From the NCBI GenBank assembly GCA_018651345.1, contig JABIEF010000031.1, forward strand, positions 1 through 54,121: 54,121 bases of DNA. Direction: 5' to 3'. Of the stretch, positions 1 through 9,397 are shown piece by piece. The position numbers were made by a program, and so were the translations under genes. Numbering within the stretch: position 1 is the stretch's first letter; every line of letters starts with the position of its first letter. Below the pieces are notes generated by a model, which was given only the letters and a program-made list of their open reading frames with translations, had not been told where the DNA came from and ran no database searches. Source of the stretch: Rhodobiaceae bacterium (lineage in GTDB: Bacteria; Pseudomonadota; Alphaproteobacteria; Rhizobiales; TMED25).

Positions 1-181
1 TTACTGAAAAATCCTGAGAAGTCCCTGGTATAGCACTAGCCGTTATATCTACCGCTTCTTCATCTTCACCGCCGCCAAATAATGTAGCTTCAATCTTCTG
101 ACGTGATGTACAGCCAGCTACTGTAATTATTAAAAACATAGCAATAAATATATGGAATGGACTTTTATTTCTCATCTTCAT
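1..181 (-). CDS. pal: Pal, peptidoglycan-associated lipoprotein (5' part only)
   Basis: The gene runs off the left edge, so only about the first 60 codons are visible. The reading starts MKMRNKSPFH and has a hydrophobic signal segment ending in a lipobox (VAGC), so the mature protein should be an N-acylated outer-membrane lipoprotein. A Gly/Glu/Asp-rich linker follows, then a segment ending GTSQDFSV, like the approach to the OmpA-type peptidoglycan-binding domain in alphaproteobacterial Pal. It lies downstream of tolB on the same strand, the classical Tol-Pal order. Two in-frame ATGs compete (181 and 175). A GG-containing ribosome-binding site sits 4 nt before the first and 10 nt before the second, so the choice is open. 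Identity is firm from signal, lipobox and context together; the catalogue-defining OmpA domain itself lies outside the window. Confidence 0.85.
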   Translation of the reverse strand, partial: MKMRNKSPFHIFIAMFLIITVAGCTSRQKIEATLFGGGEDEEAVDITASAIPGTSQDFSV

Positions 182-343
182 TTTTCCTTTTTTAAATAGC
201 TAGAACTCCGTATCCTAGATTATATAAATAAAATGTTAACAAATCATGTAATCTTTTTAATTAATTTAAAATTCACAAATTATGTATAAATTATTTTTCC
301 GGACCTTCCAAAAGAATTAAAAATATCAAACAAAATGTATATT

Positions 344-1672
344 TTAATCCATCAACATAGACCAAGCTGGATCTGATGCGTATCCTGGTGTTTTTATTAA
401 CCTCTCATTATAGCCTGTTATATCAACGCTATAAATATTTGCACCACCTTTTTCACCAGGAACTTCTCTAAAAAACATTAAAACTCTTCCGTTTGGAGCC
501 CAAGTTGGACCCTCGTTATGATAACCGTCTGTTATTATACGTTCTCCTGTTCCATCAGCAAACATTACACCAATCATAAACCTACCTTGATACATTCTAG
601 TGTAAGCTATGTAATCTCCTCTTGGAGACCAGACAGGTGTTGAATAGCTTCCTTTTCCAAAGCTTATTCTTTTAACATTTCTTCCGTTTGCATCCATAAC
701 ATATATTTGTTGTGATCCAGACCGATCTGATTCAAAAGTAATTCTTTTGCTATCGGGAGAATAACTTGGAGCTGTATCTATATCGGGGCTATCTGTAAGT
801 CTTCTTTTTTCATAATTTGATAAATTCATTTCATAAATATTTGAACCCACTCCTTGCTGCAGACTCATAATAATCTTCTTACCGTCAGGTGAGAATCTAG
901 GGGCGAATGTCATACCTGGAAAAGAGCCTATTTCATAGTTTTGTTTTGATTCTATATCATAAATATATACCCGAGGAACACCATTCGCATAAGAAAGGTA
1001 AGTGATTTTTAGAGAAGTTGGGCTAAATCTAGGGGTCAATACTAATGAATTACCTTTAGTTAAGTGTCTAGGATTGTTACCATCTTGATCCATAATTGCC
1101 AATCTCTTAATTCTATTAGTCTTACTTCCACTTTCTGCTATAAATGCTATCTGTGTATCAAAATATCCCTTCTCTCCTGTTAACCTTTCGTAAACCGAGT
1201 CAGATATGACATGAGCTATTCTTCTCCACTTCTTAATTGGAGAATTGAGTATCTCTGCAGTCAACTCTTTTCCACTAATGACATCGAATAACCTATACTT
1301 AACAGTAATTGTTTCATTAGTTATACTGGCTACTTTTGCAATTATTAGTGCTTCTGCATTAATTATCCTCCATGATTTAAAATCTGGCTTCTGATCAATA
1401 TTATTAATTTTTTCAATAAATGCTTTTGGATTAATTGGATAAAAAAGACCTGAATTAGCTAGATTACTTGCTATAACCTTTGAAATCTTGCTTCCAATGT
1501 CCGATTCATCCTGCGGATCATTTAGAAAAATTGGAATAGCAATAGGAATAGGTTTAATAGTACCCTCTGTAATACTAAGTTCTAAAGCTGCATTTGAGGC
1601 ACCTGTAAAAGCATAAAGATATACAAATACTATGAATAAAAATAAATTTATTTTGTGAAGTTTATCTACCAA
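344..1672 (-). CDS. tolB: Tol-Pal system beta-propeller protein TolB
   Basis: Periplasmic TolB of the Tol-Pal system, which helps keep the outer membrane attached during cell constriction. The 442-residue protein has an N-terminal signal peptide (hydrophobic to about residue 22, likely cleavage near residue 28), an N-terminal alpha/beta domain to about residue 165, and then repeated propeller blades with the recurring pattern FSPDGKK / YSPDSKR / WSPRGDY. Length is normal for the family. The start is TTG: a strong AGGAGGA ribosome-binding site sits 4 nt upstream, and that same sequence contains the last codons and stop of tolA. This implies translational coupling to tolA. The gap to pal is about 160 bp and holds no gene. 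Confidence 0.96.
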   Translation of the reverse strand: MVDKLHKINLFLFIVFVYLYAFTGASNAALELSITEGTIKPIPIAIPIFLNDPQDESDIGSKISKVIASNLANSGLFYPINPKAFIEKINNIDQKPDFKSWRIINAEALIIAKVASITNETITVKYRLFDVISGKELTAEILNSPIKKWRRIAHVISDSVYERLTGEKGYFDTQIAFIAESGSKTNRIKRLAIMDQDGNNPRHLTKGNSLVLTPRFSPTSLKITYLSYANGVPRVYIYDIESKQNYEIGSFPGMTFAPRFSPDGKKIIMSLQQGVGSNIYEMNLSNYEKRRLTDSPDIDTAPSYSPDSKRITFESDRSGSQQIYVMDANGRNVKRISFGKGSYSTPVWSPRGDYIAYTRMYQGRFMIGVMFADGTGERIITDGYHNEGPTWAPNGRVLMFFREVPGEKGGANIYSVDITGYNERLIKTPGYASDPAWSMLMD

Positions 1673-1673
1673 C

Positions 1674-2501
1674 TTATCCTCCTAACATATTTTTTGGATC
1701 AAATGTTATGACCATTTCTTTCCATAGTTCAAATTTTTCAGTTGGGAAATCATATGGTGCACATTTTCTTACCCCCCTTATTGCCGATTCTACTGCAATA
1801 TCCTTTAGACCCACCCTATCTTTTGCTCTTGACAAAGGAATAGCATCGATCAACGTACCGTCTCTATTTAATCTAAGTTGAATCTTAACGCTTAGATTAT
1901 TAGCCTCCCTGACACCTCTTGGAGGGTTCCAGCATGCTGAAAGTTGTCTTATCATATTTCTTGTTTCGCTCCCTGTCATACTTGCATTCCTAACCGGTAT
2001 TTCAATTTCATTTTTTGGAACTATATTTTCATTTACCTCTTTGTCATCTGGAAATTTATCTAATAGCGCCGTTACCTTATCAACTTTCTTTTTCTTCTCT
2101 AAACTATCGTTTAAATTAGTTAATATTTCCTCTTCTACTTTCAGCATTTGCGGTTTTTTCTTTGGAAGATTGATTTTTATTTCATCTTTTTTTATAGAAA
2201 TATCTTCAATAGCATCTTTTTCTTTACTCAACTTATCTGGTTTGGATATAATCAAATTCTCTTGTTTCATTAATGGTTCCTGGTAAGAGCTAGAACTATA
2301 TTTTTTTGTAGATTTTTTTTCTATTTCTTTTTCTTCACCTTTCACTTCTTGAATTATAATCTCATTTAAATTTATCATTTCTACATTCATGCTTAGAGGG
2401 ATATCATATCCTGGAGATTGAAATGAAGGTAAACCGACTAATGCTATCAAAATAAACAATATGTGTATTGAAGCAGATATGATTATCGGATTAGATATCA
2501 T
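1674..2501 (-). CDS. tolA: TolA/TonB-like energy-transducing protein of the Tol system
   Basis: Inner-membrane protein expected to link the TolQ-TolR motor to TolB and Pal. Residues about 5-25 form a single N-terminal membrane anchor. About 50-170 is a Lys/Glu-rich, low-complexity periplasmic stalk. About 180-272 is a C-terminal domain with the CWNPP motif and a second Cys (RKCAPYDF), typical of alphaproteobacterial TolA. At 275 residues it is shorter than enterobacterial TolA because the stalk is short. The ATG start at 2501 lies 2 bp after the tolR stop. Its own stop codon is embedded in the ribosome-binding site of tolB. Assignment rests on topology, the C-terminal motif and operon position. 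Confidence 0.9.
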   Translation of the reverse strand: MISNPIIISASIHILFILIALVGLPSFQSPGYDIPLSMNVEMINLNEIIIQEVKGEEKEIEKKSTKKYSSSSYQEPLMKQENLIISKPDKLSKEKDAIEDISIKKDEIKINLPKKKPQMLKVEEEILTNLNDSLEKKKKVDKVTALLDKFPDDKEVNENIVPKNEIEIPVRNASMTGSETRNMIRQLSACWNPPRGVREANNLSVKIQLRLNRDGTLIDAIPLSRAKDRVGLKDIAVESAIRGVRKCAPYDFPTEKFELWKEMVITFDPKNMLGG

Positions 2502-2503
2502 TT

Positions 2504-2941
2504 CTATTCTTCTAAATCTGTTATCAACCCGATTGAAGAGTAGCCAGCAGAACTAATACGACCCATAACCTTCATAACAATTTCATAATCTATATTCTTA
2601 TCCCCTTTTATATAGATCCTCTCTTTGTAACCGATACCAGCTATAGCTTGTAATTTATCTACAAGATCTTCGATTGATATCTCAGTCTTTTGAATATAAA
2701 TTTCATTCTTCTTTGTTATTGATATTATTAGAGGCTCGCTATCTCCTGACATCTGATTAGCCTGTGTCTTTGGAAGTTCTATTGGTACGCCAACTGTTAA
2801 TAAAGGTGCTGTAATCATAAATACAACCAAAAGAACTAACATGACATCAACTAAAGGTGTGACATTTATATCAGACATCGGTTTATAGGTTTTACCTCTA
2901 CGCTTACTATCAGGTAATATATTGATTGTTCCACTACTCAA
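2504..2941 (-). CDS. tolR: TolR, ExbD-family proton-channel subunit
   Basis: Small ExbD/TolR-family inner-membrane protein that forms the proton-driven motor with TolQ. A short cytoplasmic N-terminus leads into the family signature MSDINVTPLVDVMLVLL. Asp32 at the start of the single membrane helix (about 32-52) matches the conserved proton-carrying Asp. The remaining about 90 residues form the periplasmic domain. The start is TTG at 2941 with AGGAAGAG about 9 nt upstream; the next Met (residue 22) would cut into the conserved motif, so TTG is preferred. It sits between tolQ and tolA with minimal spacing. Confidence 0.95.
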   Translation of the reverse strand: MSSGTINILPDSKRRGKTYKPMSDINVTPLVDVMLVLLVVFMITAPLLTVGVPIELPKTQANQMSGDSEPLIISITKKNEIYIQKTEISIEDLVDKLQAIAGIGYKERIYIKGDKNIDYEIVMKVMGRISSAGYSSIGLITDLEE

Positions 2942-2955
2942 TGTTCAATCTCTTC

Positions 2956-3720
2956 CTATTCTTTATCTTCGTTTTCCAAATATTCGTTTCTATCAGACGG
3001 CTTAGAAAACTGTGCGTCTACGGAACGACTTAAATAATTTATAAATTCATCACTAAAATTTTCCAGATTACTAACAAGTCTTGAAATATCGTTTGAAATC
3101 TTGTTGTAAAACATCACCGCTGGTATTGCTGCAAATAAACCAATTGCAGTTGCAAACAATGCCTCTGCAATACCAGGCGCTACAATAGTTAAATTTGTAT
3201 TCTTTGATGATGCTATTGCTGCAAAGCTATTCATTATCCCGATTACAGTTCCAAATAAACCAACAAATGGGGCTGTTGAACCTACTGAAGCCAAGAATAA
3301 AAGTCTATTTTCTAACTTATCTATTTCAATATTAATTTGAATATTCATAGCCTTTTGGACCCTATTTTGGACCCCCTGAACAGGCATACTCGCATGTATT
3401 TTATAAGTGTTCTCCCATTCTCTATAACCTGATTCAAATATTTTTGCCATTGGATTATTCTTAGCTCTTCTATAGGCTTCATAAATATCTTCTTTTTCAC
3501 TACTCCAAAAATCTCTATAGAATTTTATAGCATTTTTCTTAGCCAATCTTGTTATTAGAAGCTTTTCAATAATTATTGCCCAAGACCATATCGAGGCTAT
3601 TAACAAGGATAAAATTACTCCTTGAACAATAATATCGGCTTCAAAGAAAAGCCCAAATAGTGTTAGATCTGCAGATGAGTTAGCTAGAGTCTCTGCTGAA
3701 GTTATAATCTCAGTATCCAT
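2956..3720 (-). CDS. tolQ: TolQ, MotA/TolQ/ExbB-family proton-channel protein
   Basis: Inner-membrane stator component of the Tol-Pal machine; with TolR it converts proton flow into movement of TolA. Three hydrophobic segments are visible at about 30-50, 140-165 and 180-205, with the family pattern APFVGLFGTVIGIMNSF and the Ala-rich APGIAEALFATAIGLFAAIP, which line the channel in characterised members. It is 254 residues, slightly long at the N-terminus. It is the first gene of the tol block. The thioesterase gene ybgC, often found just upstream of tolQ, is absent: the next gene upstream is ruvB. Confidence 0.96.
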   Translation of the reverse strand: MDTEIITSAETLANSSADLTLFGLFFEADIIVQGVILSLLIASIWSWAIIIEKLLITRLAKKNAIKFYRDFWSSEKEDIYEAYRRAKNNPMAKIFESGYREWENTYKIHASMPVQGVQNRVQKAMNIQINIEIDKLENRLLFLASVGSTAPFVGLFGTVIGIMNSFAAIASSKNTNLTIVAPGIAEALFATAIGLFAAIPAVMFYNKISNDISRLVSNLENFSDEFINYLSRSVDAQFSKPSDRNEYLENEDKE

Positions 3721-3862
3721 TTAGATTCCTAATTCTTATATATTTACACTAATGGTAATATAAATATTGAAATATAATTTTATTAAATATGAATTAATTT
3801 ATTCATTTTACAGATAAATTATGGCTAAAGTTAGTCATTAGCTGTTGATAGAAGTATTTTTT

Positions 3863-4876
3863 CTATTTATCCTCATCATTCTTAGGCTGATATATAATAT
3901 CTAAATGCTCAAATGCTAATGGAGTTAACATTCTTCCTCTCTGAGTTCTATTAATAAATCCTGATTGTATTAAATATGGCTCAACTACATCCTCTAAACC
4001 ATCTCTTGTTTCTCCTAGAGTGGCTGATATAGATTCAATTCCAACCGGCCCTCCAAAATAATTCTTAGCAATGCATTGCAGATACCTATAGTCTAATGCA
4101 TTTAGGCCAGAATCATCTACTTGAAGTTCCTTTAAAGCTCTGCTTGCAACAGCTGAATCAATTATCTTGTTATTCCCAACCAATGCGAAATCACTAACTC
4201 TTCTTAATAATCTGCCAGCAATTCTAGGTGTTCCCCTTGATCTACGGGCGATTTCTTTGGCGCCTTCATCATTAATATCTATTTTAGTTGCTTTTGCAGA
4301 TCTTTTCACGACCTTCTCTAATTCATCTGTTGGATAAAAATCTAAGGACAATGGTATTCCAAATCTTTCTCTTAGCGGGGTAGATAATAAGCCTAATCTT
4401 GTGGTTGCACCAATAAGTGTAAATGGTGAAAGATCAATCCTTACAGAGCGCGCGGCAGGACCTTCACCTATAATCAAATCTAAAACATAATCTTCCATAG
4501 CAGGATATAATACTTCTTCAACCGCACTATTTAATCTATGAATTTCATCTATAAAAAGAACATCTCTATCTTCTAAATTGGTTAATAGTGCCGCTAGATC
4601 CCCTGGCTTTGTTATCAATGGGCCAGAGGTAATTTTTAAATTTACATCTAATTCATTTGCAATAATATGGGCTAATGTTGTTTTACCAAGACCAGGAGGG
4701 CCTGAGAGTAAAACGTGATCTAAAGCTTTATTTCTTTCCTGCGAAGCTTTTATAAAAACCTTCAAATTAGAACATAATTTTTTTTGACCGATAAAGTCAC
4801 TGATTAACTTTGGCCTCCAAGCTCTCGCATACTTATCCTCAGCTAACTCGTGCGCTTCTTCAATATTATCTATCAT
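3863..4876 (-). CDS. ruvB: Holliday junction branch-migration helicase RuvB
   Basis: AAA+ motor that drives branch migration of Holliday junctions with RuvA. Walker A GPPGLGKT is at residues 59-66, Walker B FIDEIH at about 108-113, and the sensor/arginine-finger segment [18 protein letters not shown] follows. The C-terminal winged-helix part ends near [13 protein letters not shown]. Length (337) is normal. The start overlaps the end of ruvA by 4 bp (ATGA type), indicating translational coupling. Transcription order is yebC-ruvC-ruvA-ruvB, the usual proteobacterial cluster. Confidence 0.98.
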   Translation of the reverse strand: MIDNIEEAHELAEDKYARAWRPKLISDFIGQKKLCSNLKVFIKASQERNKALDHVLLSGPPGLGKTTLAHIIANELDVNLKITSGPLITKPGDLAALLTNLEDRDVLFIDEIHRLNSAVEEVLYPAMEDYVLDLIIGEGPAARSVRIDLSPFTLIGATTRLGLLSTPLRERFGIPLSLDFYPTDELEKVVKRSAKATKIDINDEGAKEIARRSRGTPRIAGRLLRRVSDFALVGNNKIIDSAVASRALKELQVDDSGLNALDYRYLQCIAKNYFGGPVGIESISATLGETRDGLEDVVEPYLIQSGFINRTQRGRMLTPLAFEHLDIIYQPKNDEDK

Positions 4877-5454
4877 GATAATTCTTTCAACGATCGTTTA
4901 ATCAACTCTTCAATAGCTAACTCTTCTTCGCTCCTATTAATGATTTGTGTCAGAGCTCTTGACGCCTCTAATCTTCCGTAGCCGAGATTAATAAGTGCTG
5001 AAAGAGCAGAATCAGATTCAATGGAGGCAGAACTACTTTGAATATTTTTATCTAAAATAAATTTATCCTGTAACTCCACTACAATTCTCTTTGCTACTTT
5101 AGGTCCTATACCAGGAACTCTAGAGATCAGTTTATCATCGTTTAACGATATCGCTCTTTCTAATTCTTCAGTCGATAATAAACCTAAGACGGTCAAAGCT
5201 ACCTTAGCTCCAACGCCCTGTACAGTCTGTAGCAATCTAAAACAGATTCTTTCATTTAATGACGGAAATCCATATAATTTGATAACATCATCTCTGATTC
5301 TTGTTTCTATATAAAGTGTAACATTTTTGCGGTCATTCTCTACTAATTTTATAACTCTTTCAGGGCAATATACCTCATAACCAACGCCAGAAATATCTAA
5401 TATGATTGTTTCATCAAAAATTTGATCAACATTTCCTACAAGCTTACCTATCAT
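4873..5454 (-). CDS. ruvA: Holliday junction DNA-binding protein RuvA
   Basis: RuvA binds the four-way junction and loads RuvB. The 193-residue protein has an N-terminal OB-fold (about 1-63), then the two helix-hairpin-helix motifs (VQGVGAKVA and [12 protein letters not shown]) that contact DNA, and a C-terminal three-helix domain (about 145-193) for RuvB contact, with the typical [12 protein letters not shown] stretch. It overlaps ruvC by 11 bp upstream and ruvB by 4 bp downstream, so the three ruv genes look translationally coupled. Confidence 0.97.
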   Translation of the reverse strand: MIGKLVGNVDQIFDETIILDISGVGYEVYCPERVIKLVENDRKNVTLYIETRIRDDVIKLYGFPSLNERICFRLLQTVQGVGAKVALTVLGLLSTEELERAISLNDDKLISRVPGIGPKVAKRIVVELQDKFILDKNIQSSSASIESDSALSALINLGYGRLEASRALTQIINRSEEELAIEELIKRSLKELS

Positions 5455-5950
5455 TTTGTAAAACCTTACTTAAATTACTTGTTCTATGATGCGCATGCGT
5501 AATTGCAATTGCCAAAGCATCGGATGCATCACCCGAACCTAGATTCTTGATTGATAAAAGTACCGATACCATTAGAGCTACCTGACTTTTATCCGCATGA
5601 CCTTGGCCACCAATAGTTTTTTTAATTAAATTTGGAGCATATTCACTGCATATTACATTTTGATTAGCAACAGCTACCATAATAGCCCCCCTTGCGTGCC
5701 CAAGCTTAAGGCTTGATAATGCATTTTTATTAACAAAAGTGTTTTCTATGCTAGCCTCATTTGGTTTAAATTCAGCAATAACCTCTGTTATATTACTATA
5801 TAATTCCAAAAGCCTATTAGAAAGAGAATCCTCTGAACGAGTTTTTATAACACCATTAGCATTATGCTTAATATGATTACCATCTAGACTAATTATTCCC
5901 CATCCCGTAAAACGTAACCCCGGATCAATGCCCATAACTTTAATTGACAT
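5444..5950 (-). CDS. ruvC: Crossover junction endodeoxyribonuclease RuvC
   Basis: Holliday-junction resolvase, RNase H fold. Catalytic acidic residues are visible: Asp9 in GIDPGLRFTGWG, the Glu in ASIENTFV (about residue 68), and the pair of Asp in GSGDASDALAIAITH near residue 140. These match the four-carboxylate active site of the family. Length (168) is normal. It lies 12 bp downstream of yebC and overlaps ruvA. Confidence 0.97.
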   Translation of the reverse strand: MSIKVMGIDPGLRFTGWGIISLDGNHIKHNANGVIKTRSEDSLSNRLLELYSNITEVIAEFKPNEASIENTFVNKNALSSLKLGHARGAIMVAVANQNVICSEYAPNLIKKTIGGQGHADKSQVALMVSVLLSIKNLGSGDASDALAIAITHAHHRTSNLSKVLQNDR

Positions 5951-5962
5951 TATAATATTTAC

Positions 5963-6709
5963 CTAACCGCTAAGTTGTTCTAAAACTTCATCAGTTGCAT
6001 CAAAATTTGTATACACATTCTGTATATCATCGCTGTCTTCCAATGCATCTATCATTTTTATAATTTTCTCCATTAACTCTATATCTGCAGGAATTAATGT
6101 TTCGGGTTTCCAAATAATACTAACAGAATTTGGTTCTCCCAATTGGTTCTCTAAACCAGCCGATATACTATGTAATTCATCAGCTTTACAATATATTTCA
6201 TGCGTATCTTCATTTGAAATACAATCTTCAGCTCCAGCTTCAATAGTCATTTCTATTAAGTCGTCATCTGAACCAGAATTTTTTGGAAACTCAATTAATC
6301 CAACTCTTTTAAATGAAAATGACACCGAACCAGTTTCACCTAAATTTCCTCCACATTTAGTAAAGATAGACCGAACCTCGCCAGCCGTCCTATTTCTATT
6401 ATCTGTTAATGTTTCAACTATAAAACCTATACCTCCAGGCCCAAAACCCTCATAACGAACCTCGTCATAATTTGCTAAATCATTATCTTGACTCTTTTTT
6501 ATTGCTCTCTCGATATTATCCTTTGGCATGTTTTGCGATCTTGCAGCTTGAACTGCAGATCTTAATCTAGGATTCATATCTGGGTCAGGAAGACCCGCCT
6601 TTGCTGCAACAGTGATTTCTTTTGCTAATTTTGAGAAAATTTTTGCCCTTTTTTTATCTTGGGCACCTTTTCTATGCATAATATTACTAAACTGTGAATG
6701 TCCTGACAT
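5963..6709 (-). CDS. yebC: YebC/PmpR-family probable transcriptional regulator
   Basis: YebC-family protein, 248 residues, with the conserved N-terminus [18 protein letters not shown] (the second conserved position usually reads HSKW/HSQF) and the helical segment [21 protein letters not shown]. Family members have been described as transcription regulators and, more recently, as factors helping translation through difficult sequences; which applies here cannot be told from sequence. It heads the ruvCAB block, the commonest context for yebC in proteobacteria. Confidence 0.95.
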   Translation of the reverse strand: MSGHSQFSNIMHRKGAQDKKRAKIFSKLAKEITVAAKAGLPDPDMNPRLRSAVQAARSQNMPKDNIERAIKKSQDNDLANYDEVRYEGFGPGGIGFIVETLTDNRNRTAGEVRSIFTKCGGNLGETGSVSFSFKRVGLIEFPKNSGSDDDLIEMTIEAGAEDCISNEDTHEIYCKADELHSISAGLENQLGEPNSVSIIWKPETLIPADIELMEKIIKMIDALEDSDDIQNVYTNFDATDEVLEQLSG

Positions 6710-6801
6710 AATAAAACCTTAAATAAGTTATTGTATAAAAATTTAATTGTAACATATAAAAAATATTCAAGTTACTAACAAATGATAATATTTTTATAAT
6801 A

Positions 6802-7617
6802 CTAAAAATTTGGAGTATTCTCTTTTAATACACCTCCAAGTATAAAAGAATCTATTTTACTTACTAATCCTGAACTGTCATCAGTCTCAATCATAACACC
6901 AGATAAAGTTGCACTTTTGCGCGCTGGAATAAGTTTTCCACTAGGAGTATGTGTTAAAAATCGATGTAAGGGTCCTGATTTTTCAAAACCAAGTATAGAA
7001 TCATAGTCACCCGTCATGCCAATATCTGACATATAACCTGTACCTTTTGTAAGTACTCTAAAATCACTAGTTGGAACATGAGTATGCGTACCAACCATTA
7101 AGGTAATTCTGCCGTCAAGGTAATGTCCCATTGCTTGTTTCTCTGAAGTTGCCTCTGCATGCATATCAACAATAATCGCATCTACAGTCTCAATTAATCT
7201 TACATCTAATAACAGTTTATCTATAACAGCAAAAGGGTCATCCATTGCATTCATAAAGACTCTTCCCATTAAATTAGCTACCAAGATTTTTTTCCCAGAT
7301 TCTGTTTCAAACACCCCAGCTCCCTTACCAGGCGTGCCTGCTGGAAAATTTGCTGGCCTAATTAATCTTTCCTGTCTGTTAATAAAAACCATTGCTTCTC
7401 TTTGGTCCCAAATATGATTCCCGGTTGTTATAACATCAACACCAGAATCAATTAATGAATTAGCAATACGTTCAGTTATTCCAAAACCTGCAGCTGAATT
7501 TTCTCCATTGGCGATAACAAAATCTAACTTATATTTACTTCTAATTTCAGGTAATCTTTCATGAACAATTTTTCTGCCAATCTCACCAACAATGTCACCG
7601 ATAAATAATATTCTCAC
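6802..7617 (-). CDS. YmdB-like metallophosphoesterase (TIGR00282 type)
   Basis: Calcineurin-like phosphoesterase of the YmdB family, 271 residues. Metal-binding motifs are complete: Asp8 in FIGDIVG, the NGENSA motif near residue 38, TTGNHIWD near 66-71, and the His residues of VDMHAEATSEK and VGTHTHVPT. Characterised YmdB proteins hydrolyse 2',3'-cyclic nucleotides; the substrate in alphaproteobacteria is not established. It overlaps the upstream 5-FCL gene by 4 bp, a pairing common in this class, so the two are probably co-translated. Confidence 0.9.
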   Translation of the reverse strand: MRILFIGDIVGEIGRKIVHERLPEIRSKYKLDFVIANGENSAAGFGITERIANSLIDSGVDVITTGNHIWDQREAMVFINRQERLIRPANFPAGTPGKGAGVFETESGKKILVANLMGRVFMNAMDDPFAVIDKLLLDVRLIETVDAIIVDMHAEATSEKQAMGHYLDGRITLMVGTHTHVPTSDFRVLTKGTGYMSDIGMTGDYDSILGFEKSGPLHRFLTHTPSGKLIPARKSATLSGVMIETDDSSGLVSKIDSFILGGVLKENTPNF

Positions 7618-8219
7618 TGTATTCCCTCATTCTTCTTTATAATAAATATCTCTTTTTCATTTAAAATATAATCTAATTTCTCATCAAATATCTCAGTTGT
7701 CACCTTATCAATACATTGCAATTCATAACATACACCAATAAATGCAATATCGAAGCTGTTTCGCATGAATTTGATAGTTCTATCAAAATAACCACCACCA
7801 TAACCGAGGCGAAATCCTGATCTATCAAATAGTAATCCTGGTACGAAAATTATATCTGGCTGAAGCGTTCTTTTGGTAATCATAGGCTCCAAAATAGAAT
7901 ATTGATTTTTTATAAGCGTATCACCTAATTTCCATTCCTTATAAACAAGAGGCTCATTATTATTTATTATACACGGCAGAGATATATCAAAACCTTTCAA
8001 AAAAAAATCTTCAATAAGAGGAAATATATTAAATTCAGAACCAAAAGGGTAATAACAACCAATTACATTAACATTTTCTTTAATATAGGGACGCTGTATA
8101 CTAATGGCTTCTATGGAGGATTGTTCTCTTTGCAGATCAGAGATAGTACCCCTCTGTTCAAGCGCCTTCTTTCTTTCAAGCCCCTTTATTGTTTTAACTT
8201 CTTTGATGGCTATCCTCAA
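7614..8219 (-). CDS. 5-formyltetrahydrofolate cyclo-ligase family protein (YgfA)
   Basis: Enzyme expected to convert 5-formyl-THF to 5,10-methenyl-THF using ATP, returning folate to the one-carbon pool. The basic N-terminal segment (ERKKALEQRG) and the C-terminal phosphate-binding motif FRLGYGGGYFDRT (about 137-149) are the family signature. At 201 residues it is typical. The reading begins with TTG at 8219 without a clear ribosome-binding site, so the exact start is uncertain. It lies directly downstream of the 6S RNA, the same linkage as ssrS-ygfA in other proteobacteria, and may share that transcript. Confidence 0.9.
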   Translation of the reverse strand: MRIAIKEVKTIKGLERKKALEQRGTISDLQREQSSIEAISIQRPYIKENVNVIGCYYPFGSEFNIFPLIEDFFLKGFDISLPCIINNNEPLVYKEWKLGDTLIKNQYSILEPMITKRTLQPDIIFVPGLLFDRSGFRLGYGGGYFDRTIKFMRNSFDIAFIGVCYELQCIDKVTTEIFDEKLDYILNEKEIFIIKKNEGIQ

Positions 8220-8245
8220 AAATAAAAATAAAATTTATATAAATT

Positions 8246-8397
8246 GATGCCACATGGCCGTGGATATCGACAATCCCGGGTTCCCTATTAGTATAGGTGG
8301 GTGCCAAATGAAAAAAACCACGGTTCTAATCAGCGTCAGCTCCCTTAAGAATCATTAAGGCCCTAGGTATAGTTTATCTCACAAACCACATAGCATT
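8246..8397 (-). ncRNA. ssrS: 6S RNA (RNA polymerase-binding regulator)
   Basis: Read on the minus strand, this gap between zapA and the 5-FCL gene carries a closing stem (ATGCTATGTGG near the 5' end pairing, with G-U pairs, to CCATGTGGCAT at the 3' end). Between them lie long imperfect complementary arms around a central open region with AGGGCCTTAATGATTCTTAAG and GGCACCCACC-like segments, which is the layout of alphaproteobacterial 6S RNA. The length, about 152 nt, and the position beside 5-FCL/zapA match known ssrS loci. The product would bind sigma70 holoenzyme and lower transcription in slow growth. Just upstream of the 5' end is an AT-only stretch (about 8398-8416) that could hold the -10. 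The exact ends are inferred from the stem. Confidence 0.88.
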
Positions 8398-8441
8398 TAT
8401 AATATATATATATATGTTACATGCAGCAATAAATTAATCTA

Positions 8442-8798
8442 CTAACTATTTAATGCCTTTGCTATACCTTCTAATTTACTAGCCAATGTTTCAATATCCT
8501 GGATTATGATATCTTCTATTTTTTTAGCATCCCCTTTAAATTCATCACTATTTCTTCTTAAGGCAGAGACTTCACCTTGAATCTCTTCGATTTGAGTCAA
8601 TGCATCTGATAACTTATCAGATATTGTTAAACCGGCCATTATAAAGAGACGTGTATCACCTATATGACCAAATCTACCTTGCAATTGATCTACATGTCGG
8701 GAGAAATAAGATGCTAACTCTTTTAAACGATGCTCTTCTCCGTCATCACATTCCAATTGAACCGTGCGATTGTTAATACTAACACTAACCTTGCTCAT
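8442..8798 (-). CDS. zapA: Cell division protein ZapA
   Basis: Small FtsZ-ring-associated protein. The 118-residue protein begins MSKVSVSINNRTVQLECDDG (beta-rich dimerisation head) and continues with the family pattern HRLKELASYFSRHVDQL and FIMAGLTISDKLSDAL, then a coiled-coil tail. It is preceded on the same strand by the DUF4164 coiled-coil gene and followed by 6S RNA and 5-FCL, the standard alphaproteobacterial arrangement. Confidence 0.93.
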   Translation of the reverse strand: MSKVSVSINNRTVQLECDDGEEHRLKELASYFSRHVDQLQGRFGHIGDTRLFIMAGLTISDKLSDALTQIEEIQGEVSALRRNSDEFKGDAKKIEDIIIQDIETLASKLEGIAKALNS

Positions 8799-8825
8799 TT
8801 TTCTGACTTACCTGTAATTAATAAT

Positions 8826-9155
8826 TTAATCCTGTTTTTCAACAAGTAAACCCTCAAAATTCTCTATCATGGATGTAAGACGTTTTTGAACGTCAGAGTT
8901 AACTTTATCTAATTTATTAGATTTTTTATTCATTTCATCTAACTTAACCAACATAGCTGCTTTTTCATTAAGCATCTTATCTAGCTCTTGTTTCAGATCA
9001 ATAGTCTCATCTGTTTGTTGGTTTTTATTTAGAGCTACGATTTCCAATTTAGAAATTGCGTCCCTAAGTTTGTTAAATGCATCACCTAAACGAGTACTAT
9101 TCTCAATTACTTCATCTTCTTCTATGTAACTTGATCTTATAGTTTGTTGATTCAT
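8826..9155 (-). CDS. DUF4164-type coiled-coil protein
   Basis: A 109-residue, highly charged protein that is almost wholly predicted coiled coil (heptad-like Leu/Ile spacing from about residue 20 to 105; no membrane segment). It matches the DUF4164 proteins encoded immediately upstream of zapA in alphaproteobacteria. The biochemical role is not known to me. Position 27 bp ahead of zapA suggests a link to the divisome, similar in spirit to coiled-coil ZapA partners, but this is inference from context. Confidence 0.8.
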   Translation of the reverse strand: MNQQTIRSSYIEEDEVIENSTRLGDAFNKLRDAISKLEIVALNKNQQTDETIDLKQELDKMLNEKAAMLVKLDEMNKKSNKLDKVNSDVQKRLTSMIENFEGLLVEKQD

Positions 9156-9195
9156 AAAATAGAAACCTAATTATAAAATTTTAATGTCTACAGAA

Positions 9196-9225
9196 ATTTT
9201 AGACTTACTAATACTAACACGTCAA
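9196..9225 (-). promoter_or_regulatory. Candidate sigma70 promoter for the DUF4164-zapA transcript
   Basis: On the minus strand a -35 TTGACG (9225-9220) is followed after 18 nt by a -10 TAAAAT (9201-9196). It lies about 40 bp before the DUF4164 start. Five of six and five of six matches to consensus make it a fair call, though A/T-rich DNA raises the chance of false hits. Confidence 0.5.
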
Positions 9226-9336
9226 TAAAAAAAGTATGAATATCTTATTCTTTCGTAAAAAATATTCAAAATATAGTATTAATAGAGCTAAAAAATATAA
9301 ATAAATCTATTTAAACACCAAATAGCCAAATATGGT

Positions 9337-9365
9337 TTGATAATTTTATACTTTCTATCTATAAA
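9337..9365 (+). promoter_or_regulatory. Candidate sigma70 promoter for tkt-gap-pgk-fba
   Basis: TTGATA (9337-9342), a 17-nt spacer, then TATAAA (9360-9365), about 33 bp upstream of the tkt ATG. Both hexamers are close to consensus and the spacing is ideal. It sits in the 242-bp divergent gap between DUF4164 and tkt, which otherwise shows no gene. The mRNA leader would be only about 25 nt. Confidence 0.55.
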
Positions 9366-9397
9366 GATATTTATAAATAATAAAATCAAATAAACAT

